Assembly: GCF_900188085.1 (NCBI RefSeq)
Contig: NZ_FZOU01000002.1
Location: 496,001-560,000, forward strand
Length of the DNA: 64,000 bases
Direction: 5' to 3'
DNA from: Granulicella rosea
Lineage (GTDB): Bacteria; Acidobacteriota; Terriglobia; Terriglobales; Acidobacteriaceae
Positions 17,344-24,922 of the stretch are shown here, piece after piece. The position numbers and the translations under genes were made by a program. The number at the start of each line of letters is the position of its first letter. Positions within the stretch are counted from its first letter, which is position 1. The notes under the pieces were generated by a model that was given only the letters and a program-made list of their open reading frames with translations, ran no database searches and was not told the origin of the DNA.

Positions 17344-17907
17344 ATGAATCCTTACGCCGCCTTGATCCTCGCGCTTCTATCGTCTCCAGCCGCGCTGGCG
17401 CAGCACGAGACCTTTGTTGTCCGCCCCGACGCCAGCGAGGTCAGGATCAGGCTGAACACGACGCACGAAGTCGTCAATGGCACGTTCCATGTGCAGTCGG
17501 GATCGATCGACTTCGACTCAGCCGCCTCCCGTATCTCAGGCCTCGTCACGGTTGCGGCAGGGAGCGGCAAGACGGGAAACGAGAGTCGCGACAAAAAGAT
17601 GAAGAAGGATATCCTGAAGGTGGAACAGTTCGCGGCCGTCTCGTTCGCGCCGAAGGCGTACGCGGGACGGATTGCAGTCTCAGGCGACTCCACCATTCAG
17701 GTCACTGGCGTCTTCACTCTGCTGGGCACGCCACACGACCTGACGATCCCGATGCAGATACATATCGATGGTTCGAAGGCGACAGCGAAGGGGCAATTTG
17801 TCGTTCCCTATGTGCAGTGGGGTCTGAAGAATCCCAGCTTCCTGATCTGGAAGGCTGAGAACGATGTTGGAGTCGAACTCAACTTAGTCGGCGATATTGG
17901 AAATTAA
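17344..17907 (+). CDS. YceI family periplasmic lipid-binding protein
   Basis: 187 residues from the ATG at 17344 with a signal peptide (MNPYAALILALLSSPAALAQ). The mature part has the YceI lipocalin-like pattern: SGSIDFDS, RDKKMKKDILKVEQFAAVSFAPK, VTGVFTLLGTPHDLTIPMQI. YceI proteins bind polyisoprenoids or amphipathic molecules in the periplasm. Its place between an FAD oxidoreductase and a multicopper oxidase suggests it carries the hydrophobic product of the cluster; that is inference. Confidence 0.92.
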   Translation: MNPYAALILALLSSPAALAQHETFVVRPDASEVRIRLNTTHEVVNGTFHVQSGSIDFDSAASRISGLVTVAAGSGKTGNESRDKKMKKDILKVEQFAAVSFAPKAYAGRIAVSGDSTIQVTGVFTLLGTPHDLTIPMQIHIDGSKATAKGQFVVPYVQWGLKNPSFLIWKAENDVGVELNLVGDIGN

Positions 17908-17960
17908 GCGGCGGCCTCCAGTCGATCCCTAAAGATAGCTGTTGGAGAAACGGATAAACG

Positions 17961-19343
17961 ATGCGAACCGAGATGCTCTCCCACGCTCTGACCCGCAGAC
18001 GATTTACGCAGCTTTCGGGCATGGCGGCTGGGGCTCTGGCGATCCCCGAGGCGATTCGCGCTGCGACCACACCGGATGTGTCGCTTGTGATCGCTCCATA
18101 CACGCTGGAGGCTTCGCCGAAACACCATATCAAGACCCTGGCCTATAACGGTCAGATTCCCGGTCCGCTCTTTCGTATGCGTGAGGGACGACAGCAGGCG
18201 GTCGAGATTCGCAACCTGTCCGACCAGCCGGAGGTCGTTCACTGGCACGGACTCTTTCTTCCACCGGCGATCGATGGAGCCATGGAAGAAGGCACGCCTA
18301 TGATTGCGGCTGGAGCGTCTACACGCTACACCATGACGCCCAGTCCGGCCGGATTCCGCTGGTACCACACGCATACCTTCGCCGGTAAGAATCTCACCAG
18401 GGCGCAGTTTGGCGGTCTGCATGGTTTCCTGCTCGTTGAACCGCGCGACAACCCTGCACCGTACGATCGCGAGGTCTTCCTCGCGCTGCATGACTGGCGT
18501 GGACAGTTTCTGGGCGGTGACGACGGTTACATGAGTCCGGTCTACGACGTGACGACCATCAACGGCAAGATGCTCGGCTTTGGCGATCCGATCAAAGTGA
18601 AGCAGGGCGAGCGCGTGATGATGCACATTCTCAACAGCAGCCCCACGGAGACTCACTGGATCTCACTTTCAGGGCACAGCTTCAAAGTCATCGCACTCGA
18701 CGGCAACGAGGTTCGCGAACCCCAGACGGTCACGATGCTCCGGCTTGCTCCGGCGGAGCGCGTCTCGGCCATCGTCGAGATGAATCATCCGGGGGTCTGG
18801 ATACTCGGCGAGGTGCGCAAACACATACAGGCGACGGGCATGGGCATTGTCGTCGAGTACGCCAACTCCACCGGAAAGGCAGTCTGGACGCAGCCGGAAG
18901 AACTGATCTGGAGCTATCGGATGTTTGCAAAAGCAGATGAGACCGTGCCCGGCGCAGCGGCAAAGACCCTGGAGTTGGTCTTCGACTCCAGGTTTCAGGG
19001 ACACGGGAATGAAGAGTTGTGGAGAATCAACGGCCTTCCCTATCCGCAAAATTCAACCCCTGAACATTCTCCCCTGCTCCGGGCGGGAGAACGCTATCGC
19101 CTCGTGTTGAAAAACAAGAGCATGGACGACCACCCCATGCACTTGCATCGACACACGTTTGAGATCAGGCGGCTTGAAGATGGTGCCGCAATCGCCGGTC
19201 TGCGAAAGGACGTGGTTCTGGTTCAGGCCGGTAAGACCGTCGAGGTTGAGTTCGTCGCCGACAATCCCGGCGATACGCTCTTCCATTGCCACCAGCAGGA
19301 TCACATGGATCGAGGGTTCATGATGGTGTTCAAGTATGCGTAA
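17961..19343 (+). CDS. Multicopper oxidase, Tat-exported
   Basis: 460 residues. A twin-arginine signal (TRRRFTQLSG then a short hydrophobic run) opens the protein. All four copper motifs are visible: HWHG (VVHWHGLFLP), HTH (WYHTHTFAG), HPMHLHRHTFE and the T1/T3 motif HCHQQDHMDRGFM. It is a three-domain laccase-like enzyme that should oxidise phenols or Cu(I) with O2. With a type III polyketide synthase nearby, oxidative coupling of a phenolic lipid outside the cytoplasm is plausible; copper detoxification is the alternative, given the two-component system close by. It overlaps the next gene by eight bases. Confidence 0.93.
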   Translation: MRTEMLSHALTRRRFTQLSGMAAGALAIPEAIRAATTPDVSLVIAPYTLEASPKHHIKTLAYNGQIPGPLFRMREGRQQAVEIRNLSDQPEVVHWHGLFLPPAIDGAMEEGTPMIAAGASTRYTMTPSPAGFRWYHTHTFAGKNLTRAQFGGLHGFLLVEPRDNPAPYDREVFLALHDWRGQFLGGDDGYMSPVYDVTTINGKMLGFGDPIKVKQGERVMMHILNSSPTETHWISLSGHSFKVIALDGNEVREPQTVTMLRLAPAERVSAIVEMNHPGVWILGEVRKHIQATGMGIVVEYANSTGKAVWTQPEELIWSYRMFAKADETVPGAAAKTLELVFDSRFQGHGNEELWRINGLPYPQNSTPEHSPLLRAGERYRLVLKNKSMDDHPMHLHRHTFEIRRLEDGAAIAGLRKDVVLVQAGKTVEVEFVADNPGDTLFHCHQQDHMDRGFMMVFKYA

Positions 19344-20148
19344 CGCAGCGTTCCGATGGGCGGCAAAGGCGGCTCTGGCTCTCGCGGCGCTTTTGTCCGT
19401 AAGAGTAGCCGCAGCGCAGGGCAACTATGAGATTCAGGTCTACGGCGCGGATACAGTTCCCCCCAGAACCCTGATGACCGAACTGCACTCCAACTACACC
19501 ATCCAGGGTCAGAAGTACTTCGTGGACGGCGTGATCCCGACCAATCATCAGGAGCACGAGACGCTCGAGCTGACTGAAGGCATCACCAGCTGGTCGGAGA
19601 TCGGCTTCTACGTCTTCACGAGCGAACAGGATGGTCATGGAGTGCAATGGGTTGGGGATCACATACGTCCGCGCGTGCGCGCACCGGATAGCTGGCATCT
19701 CCCCGTGGGGCTCAGCCTTTCCACGGAGGTCGGCTATCAGCGAGCCGTGTACTCACCGGACACATGGACCTGGGAGATCCGCCCCATCATCGACAAGACG
19801 CTGGGGCGTTGGTACTTCGCCTTCAATCCAGCGCTGGAGCGCACCTGGCACGGTCCGGACGTCCATCAGGGACTCGGCTTTTCTCCAGGCGTCAAGTTGG
19901 GTTACGACTTCACTCGTGTCGTCAGCGGTGGCTTTGAATACTACGCCGACTACGGTCGTTTGGGCGCCTTCGACAACCTGCATACACAGCAGCAGCAGAT
20001 CTTTTTCGTCACCGATCTGAACACCTCGCCGAAGTGGGAGATCAATATCGGAATTGGCGTCGGTCCAACCGCCGGGACGGACCACCTGATCGTGAAAGGC
20101 ATTCTCGGCAGACGCTTCGACTGGGGCCACCACACGAGTGTGGAGTAG
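19336..20148 (+). CDS. Putative outer-membrane beta-barrel protein
   Basis: 270 residues with a clear signal peptide (MRNAAFRWAAKAALALAALLSVRVAAAQ) and a mature part of alternating aromatic strands (SEIGFYVFTSEQ, SWHLPVGLSLSTEVGYQ, GFEYYADYGR, WEINIGIGVGPTAG) ending near a barrel-like strand. It overlaps the multicopper oxidase gene by eight bases and is the last gene of the cluster. It may export or sense the cluster product; no named family was recognised. Confidence 0.75.
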   Translation: MRNAAFRWAAKAALALAALLSVRVAAAQGNYEIQVYGADTVPPRTLMTELHSNYTIQGQKYFVDGVIPTNHQEHETLELTEGITSWSEIGFYVFTSEQDGHGVQWVGDHIRPRVRAPDSWHLPVGLSLSTEVGYQRAVYSPDTWTWEIRPIIDKTLGRWYFAFNPALERTWHGPDVHQGLGFSPGVKLGYDFTRVVSGGFEYYADYGRLGAFDNLHTQQQQIFFVTDLNTSPKWEINIGIGVGPTAGTDHLIVKGILGRRFDWGHHTSVE

Positions 20149-20202
20149 TCCTCTGCCGCGTAAGCACGGGAGCATGGCAACGACACGGTGGACGAACGCA
20201 GG

Positions 20203-20236
20203 AAAGCCCGGCAGCCGAGCAGGCCGCCGGGCTTTT
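20203..20236. terminator. Intrinsic terminator
   Basis: A 10-bp stem AAAGCCCGGC/GCCGGGCTTT (20203-20212 with 20226-20235), a 13-base loop and a T-rich tail on the + strand. It ends the cluster and, read from the other strand, the MacB-like permease transcript. Confidence 0.85.
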
Positions 20237-20248
20237 CTCTCTTGCAGC

Positions 20249-21733
20249 TTACTCGTGCTTGAGCGCCTTGATCGGCAGAATCTGCGAGGCCTGTCGTGCC
20301 GGGTAGTAGCCGAAGAAGATGCCGATCGCCGCCGAGACGCCGAAGGAGATCGTCACCGCCGGGATCGAGATGTTCGTCGACCACTGGACGGTCCTCGCGA
20401 TCGAGGCAGCGACAAGACAGCCGATCACGATGCCCGCCAGGCCGCCGACCACACTCAGCGTCGTCGCCTCCAGCAGAAACTGCGTCAGCACATCGGCCGA
20501 GCGGGCGCCCAGAGCGCGGCGAATGCCAATCTCCTTCGTCCGCTGAGAGACCGACAGCAGCATGATGTTCATCACGCCGATTCCGCCGACCAGCAGGGAG
20601 ACCGCGGCGATGCTCGTCAGCAGAGCCGACATCGTCGCGCTCGCCTGATCGAGCGTCTTGCCAAGCTGGTCGAGCGTGATCTTCTCCAGTCCGGCCGCAT
20701 TGCCCATCACGGCGTTCGCGACGTCGGGCCGCATACCGTGCGCCATCGTCTGATGCGCCTCGCCCTTCACGGTGAAGTCGTCCGGATCGTTGGGTCCGAT
20801 GTGGTGGCGCTGCTCCAGCAGATCCTTCAGGGCCTTCTGCACACGCAGCACGTCGCCGGTCGACTCGGTCGTGACGGCGGCCATCGTGAGGTAGTCCTGG
20901 TGCATCAACCGCTGCATCGTCTTTACCGGAACATAGACTGCGTCGAACTGGTCGTCGCCCTGCGCCGGGGTCACCATCCAGCTTCCGCTGCCGATGACGC
21001 CGACCACCTTGAACTGCTCGCCCTTCAGCTCGATCATCTTGCCCAGCGGGCTGGCTGCGCCGAACATCTTGGTGGCGACGAACTGTCCGAGCACCACGAC
21101 GTTCGTGCCGTTCTTCTCGTCGCTCGAGCTGTAGAACTTGCCGAACGGAAAGACCCATCCGCGGCGAATCTTCGGCAGCGAGGTGTCGTCGCCATGCATC
21201 GAAGTCACGATGATCTGTCCGCCAAACGGAACCTTCACCGTGTCATGAACGCCGCCCGAGACGTACTGCACGCCCTTGAGCTTGCGCATCGCCTGCACGT
21301 CGGCGTCGACCAGCGTCGTCGCGGCGCCGTGGCCCTGGACACCGTCACCCGGACGGCCCAGTCCATGCACCATGCTGCCGCCGCCGCTCGTGTCGGCTTC
21401 GCCCTGCACGCGCATCAGGCGCGCGCCCTGGCGGGGATCGTAGGTTGCCGAGACGAGGTGCGGACGGCCCAGCATCGGTTCATACGCCGCGGCCATATTG
21501 CCGCCGTTGCCGGAGTCGTTGCCTCGGCTCCAGTTCCCGCCCGTTACGATCAGCATGTTCATGCCGGCGGAGCGGACCTGGTCCTGGATCGACTGCTCGG
21601 CGCCGGAGCCCAGCGCGATCATCGTCAGCACAGTCGCCACGCCGATCGTCATGCCGATCATGGTCAGGATCGTCTGCAGCTTGTTCTTCTGCAGCGCCTT
21701 GACCGCAATACCCCACGATGTTTTCTGCTTCAT
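20249..21733 (-). CDS. MacB-like ABC transporter permease
   Basis: 494 residues from the ATG at 21733 (GGGGAGAG just upstream). The N-terminal segment LQTILTMIGMTIGVATVLTMIALGSGA begins the MacB_PCD periplasmic core; a large extracytoplasmic domain (about 45-370) follows, and the C-terminal FtsX domain has three segments with SVSQRTKEIGIRRALGA, typical of MacB/LolC-type permeases. A glycine-rich insertion (GGNWSRGNDSGNGGN) is present early in the core. No ATPase or membrane-fusion gene is adjacent, so its partner must be encoded elsewhere. Probably exports a peptide, toxin or lipid, driven by a cytosolic ATPase. Confidence 0.9.
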   Translation of the reverse strand: MKQKTSWGIAVKALQKNKLQTILTMIGMTIGVATVLTMIALGSGAEQSIQDQVRSAGMNMLIVTGGNWSRGNDSGNGGNMAAAYEPMLGRPHLVSATYDPRQGARLMRVQGEADTSGGGSMVHGLGRPGDGVQGHGAATTLVDADVQAMRKLKGVQYVSGGVHDTVKVPFGGQIIVTSMHGDDTSLPKIRRGWVFPFGKFYSSSDEKNGTNVVVLGQFVATKMFGAASPLGKMIELKGEQFKVVGVIGSGSWMVTPAQGDDQFDAVYVPVKTMQRLMHQDYLTMAAVTTESTGDVLRVQKALKDLLEQRHHIGPNDPDDFTVKGEAHQTMAHGMRPDVANAVMGNAAGLEKITLDQLGKTLDQASATMSALLTSIAAVSLLVGGIGVMNIMLLSVSQRTKEIGIRRALGARSADVLTQFLLEATTLSVVGGLAGIVIGCLVAASIARTVQWSTNISIPAVTISFGVSAAIGIFFGYYPARQASQILPIKALKHE

Positions 21734-22082
21734 GCGTCTCTCCCCTGCGTTGCCGTCGTTTGTGCGCTTCTCGAAACCGTGCCCGTTCGCCGTTGAAGAC
21801 CGCTGCCGCAAATCCCGCCTGGCGTTCGTGGAATGCGTTCGGGTGAAGATAAGTCTGGATAGCACTATCGTAGACACGAACCTGCAAACGCGGCGCCGCC
21901 ATGCGCAAAAGCTCTGCGCCGCATAAAGGTGAACAAGAACCGGGATTTTCAAGAGACTTTTCGGAAAGTGCCTGCGTCGAACGAGCCGCGAATGCGGATT
22001 TACTGCGCGGGGCGGGAGGCAGCCGCAATTCCCCTGCGCCCCCGGCCCGCATACGATGTTGGAGACACGTAGAGCGGACGGG
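21734..22082. other. Intergenic region upstream of the permease gene
   Basis: 349 bases between two - strand genes. No frame on either strand looks coding. Its middle (about 21830-21970) is more AT-rich than its surroundings and probably holds the permease promoter. Nothing else recognised. Confidence 0.4.
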
Positions 22083-22457
22083 CTAACTCTTCTTCAGCTT
22101 CTTCGCCACCGACGCGATCGTCGTCTCGTTCATCGCTTCGATCGCCTGCTGCCTGGTCTTCTTCAGCACCGCATCCAGCGACTTGTCGCCCACGCTCAAC
22201 CACTCGCCCGCGACCGCCGCGTACAGATCGCCCAGCCCGATCGACTTCGCCGGCATCTTCAGCTTCGCCCCACCCTGCGGTCCCTTGCGCTGCGAGACGA
22301 ACCCTGCCTCATGCAGCAGCAGGAAGACCCGCCGCACCATCACCGGACTCTCGTCCAGCGCCTCGCCGATCGCGGCCGAGGTATGGTTCGTATCGGGCTG
22401 CTGCGCGAGCACGGACAGCACCCGCAGACTAAGACTGAATCGACCGTTCTGCGCCAT
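22083..22457 (-). CDS. Rrf2 family transcriptional regulator
   Basis: 124 residues with an N-terminal winged helix-turn-helix (FSLSLRVLSVLAQ...TSAAIGEALDESPVMVRRVFLLLHEAGFV) and the wing region QRKGPQGGAKL. There is no cysteine in the protein, so it lacks the iron-sulphur ligands of IscR/NsrR and must sense by another means, as in the YwnA/CymR-like branch. AAAGGAGAG precedes the ATG. Its targets are unknown; it lies upstream of the permease gene on the same strand but is separated by 349 bases. Confidence 0.88.
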   Translation of the reverse strand: MAQNGRFSLSLRVLSVLAQQPDTNHTSAAIGEALDESPVMVRRVFLLLHEAGFVSQRKGPQGGAKLKMPAKSIGLGDLYAAVAGEWLSVGDKSLDAVLKKTRQQAIEAMNETTIASVAKKLKKS

Positions 22458-22572
22458 CGAGCAACTCTCCTTTGAAAACCAAGGTACGGCATGGAACCAC
22501 GGTACCGCGTTGAAAGCATTCGGCGCTGGCCGCTATCTGTGACGATAACAGTTACGCTCTAACCGCAAGCTA

Positions 22573-23067
22573 TCACAGGCTGTCTGCCGGCGTCCCCAAT
22601 CGACCGACGAGACTCTTCGCCATCTCGTTGGTGCTCTTCCAGCCGGAGCGCTCGTAGACCGGCCTACCCATGGGGCTGGCATGCAGCACGGCGTAGTCGA
22701 TGCCCAGCTTGCGGCTCTCGGCCTCGGCCAGCTCCATCAAGGCCTTCGCCGTTCCTCGGCCACGCTCCTCGGGCGCCACGTAGACGTTCAGGACGTACGC
22801 CCGGCGGCCATCCGTGGGATGCTGCGGGTGCGGCGGCCAGTCGAGAATCATCACGCCCGCCCCAGCCACGACAACCCCATCCCGCTCCATCGCCCAGCCG
22901 AGGTACGTGCCGTCCTCGATCTTCGGGCGCAGCCAGGCCGCAAACGGCGCGCGCATCGTCTCCAGCGTCCCGGCGTCGATGCCGTTGTTCTGGAACATCC
23001 GCTCCCGCTGCAAACGGATCAGCTCCACATCATCGACCGTCATACGACGGGTCACAAGTTCTGCCAT
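22573..23067 (-). CDS. GNAT family N-acetyltransferase
   Basis: 164 residues with the GNAT fold. The acetyl-CoA pyrophosphate-binding motif A is seen as VYVAPEERGRGTAKALMELAEAESRKLG, and the C-terminal VYERSGWKST forms the usual beta-bulge strand. The acceptor (small molecule or protein) cannot be predicted. The region is slightly separated from its neighbours and seems to be a single-gene unit. Confidence 0.88.
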   Translation of the reverse strand: MAELVTRRMTVDDVELIRLQRERMFQNNGIDAGTLETMRAPFAAWLRPKIEDGTYLGWAMERDGVVVAGAGVMILDWPPHPQHPTDGRRAYVLNVYVAPEERGRGTAKALMELAEAESRKLGIDYAVLHASPMGRPVYERSGWKSTNEMAKSLVGRLGTPADSL

Positions 23068-23125
23068 GCCACTACTTTACTAGACGAGCCAACCGGAATC
23101 GGCTTCAAACTGATAACCTCATACG

Positions 23126-23920
23126 GTGAATATCCTGTTTGTCGGCGACATCTTCGGCTCGGCCGGACGCCATATCGTACGCGAGCATCTGCCCCACGTC
23201 CTTGAGACCTATCAGGTCGACCTTCTCGTCATCAACGGCGAAAACGCCGCTGGCGGCTTCGGCATCACGCCCTCCATCGCCGAGGAGATCTTCGATCTCG
23301 GCGCGCACGTCATCACCACCGGAAACCACATCTGGGATAAGCGCGAGATCTTCGAATACATGAAGGTCCCGGCCGATTCGCACGAACGCGGACGCCGCAT
23401 CCTGCGTCCGGCGAACTACACCAGCACTACGCCCGGTTTCGGCTTCTACCAGGGCCAGCTCGCCGACGGAACGGAATACGCCGTGATGAACCTGCAGGGC
23501 CGCGTCTTCATGTCGGCCTGCGACGATCCCTTCCGCAAGGTCGACGAGTTGCTTTCGAAGATCACCGCCAAGGTTATCCTGCTGGATATCCACGCCGAGG
23601 CGTCTTCCGAGAAGGTCGCGCTGGGCTGGTATCTCGACGGTCGCGTCACCGCCGTGCTCGGCACCCACACGCATATTCCGACGGCGGACGAGCGCGTTCT
23701 GCCTGGCGGCACCGCCTTCCAGACGGATGTAGGCATGTCCGGGCCATACGACTCCGTCATCGGCGTCGAGACCGAGCTGGTGCTGCACCGCTTCCTGACC
23801 GGCATGCCCGGTAAGTTCGAGGCCGCCAAGGGCAATCCGAAGATGTGCGCCGCACTGATCGAATGCGACGCCGCCACGGGCCGCGCCTACGCGATCAAAC
23901 GCATCATGCTGGGAGAGTAA
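23126..23920 (+). CDS. TIGR00282/YmdB family metallophosphoesterase
   Basis: 264 residues from a GTG start. Metal-binding residues in the order of the family are visible: FVGDIFGSAGR, VINGENAAGG, TTGNHIWDKRE, LDIHAEASSEK and GTHTHIPTADE. Members are dinuclear-metal phosphodiesterases; YmdB of Bacillus hydrolyses 2',3'-cyclic nucleotides and influences RNA turnover and biofilm decisions. The 3' end overlaps that of the convergent EAL-domain gene by 17 bases. Confidence 0.92.
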   Translation: MNILFVGDIFGSAGRHIVREHLPHVLETYQVDLLVINGENAAGGFGITPSIAEEIFDLGAHVITTGNHIWDKREIFEYMKVPADSHERGRRILRPANYTSTTPGFGFYQGQLADGTEYAVMNLQGRVFMSACDDPFRKVDELLSKITAKVILLDIHAEASSEKVALGWYLDGRVTAVLGTHTHIPTADERVLPGGTAFQTDVGMSGPYDSVIGVETELVLHRFLTGMPGKFEAAKGNPKMCAALIECDAATGRAYAIKRIMLGE

Positions 23921-24776
23921 TCGGCTCGCACTGCATCCAGGCGCCGATTCTGGGCAGAAGCTGCGCCTGGCTCTTCGCCGATCGCAGCGCCTCCCAGTTC
24001 GGCTGGGGCAGCGCGTCGACCTCGGGCCGGGCGAAGAGATAACCCTGCATATAACGGATGCCGATCCGGCGCAGCTTCACATACTCGGCGCGCGTCTCCA
24101 CGCCCTCGGCCACCATCTCCATCCCCAGCGACTGGCAGACATTGGCGAAGGCGCGCACCAGCTTCTGCCGGGTATCGCAGTGGTCGATCCCCTGCACCAG
24201 CGCGCGGTCCAGCTTCAAAATCTGCGGGCGGCACTCCGCCAGCATCGACAGCCCGGCGTAACCCGCGCCGAAGTCGTCCATCGCCGTCGCGAAGCCGGAG
24301 TTCTCGTTCTCCGTCATCATCTGGCGAAGAACCTCCGCGCTCACCTTGTGATTCTCCGTCAACTCCAGCACCACGCGATTTCGCGGCATGCCGTGGCGAT
24401 CGGTCGACTCACGAATGAACGCCGCCGAAAGCGCGCCCTTTTCAATCTCCGGTTCGATATTGATGCATAGCCGTGCATCCGAGTCGAGCAGGCCAAGCTC
24501 CAGCGATCGCCGGATCATGTGGTCCGCCGTTGCCAGGTCGAAGCGCCGCCGCATGGCGCTGTCCATGCTCGCGATCAACTCCGGATAGCTGACACCCTGC
24601 ACGCCGCGCGTCAACGCCTCGTACGCCATGACGGACCGGTTCGCCACGTCGACGATGGGCTGAAAGGCGATCGCGAAGGCGGGAACCGTCGAAAAATCGG
24701 GGGACACGGCAGACAGAACTTCGGTGCTCACGGTATGGGCCTCTGATGAAATGAGCAGATCGGAACCTACATCCAC
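23904..24776 (-). CDS. EAL-domain cyclic-di-GMP phosphodiesterase
   Basis: 290 residues, essentially a stand-alone EAL domain after a short lead of about 30 residues. Conserved catalytic and substrate residues look complete: FQPIVD, the YEALTRG signature, INIEP, VVLELTEN, the DDFGAGYAGLS loop, ILKLDR, and MVAEGVET, then QGYLFARP. It should hydrolyse c-di-GMP to pGpG with Mg2+ or Mn2+. The start is a GTG; no sensory domain or membrane segment is present. It lies next to another cyclic-nucleotide-type phosphodiesterase gene. Confidence 0.92.
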   Translation of the reverse strand: MDVGSDLLISSEAHTVSTEVLSAVSPDFSTVPAFAIAFQPIVDVANRSVMAYEALTRGVQGVSYPELIASMDSAMRRRFDLATADHMIRRSLELGLLDSDARLCINIEPEIEKGALSAAFIRESTDRHGMPRNRVVLELTENHKVSAEVLRQMMTENENSGFATAMDDFGAGYAGLSMLAECRPQILKLDRALVQGIDHCDTRQKLVRAFANVCQSLGMEMVAEGVETRAEYVKLRRIGIRYMQGYLFARPEVDALPQPNWEALRSAKSQAQLLPRIGAWMQCEPITLPA

Positions 24777-24922
24777 TAGGATGCATCACCGTTACCGAAA
24801 TGGGATAAGCCGGACCTACAACTTCTGGGGGAGGCATGATCCGCCTCGAATACCTGCGTGATATCGTCTTTTGACCGAGTGCCTAGCCAGTGGTCGAACC
24901 TTTCGGCTACAATCTGGCAACG

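Noticed and set aside
20138-21796. 552-residue + strand open frame
   Set aside because: Antisense of the MacB-like permease; its composition (Arg, His, Gln runs) is typical of shadows in high-GC DNA.
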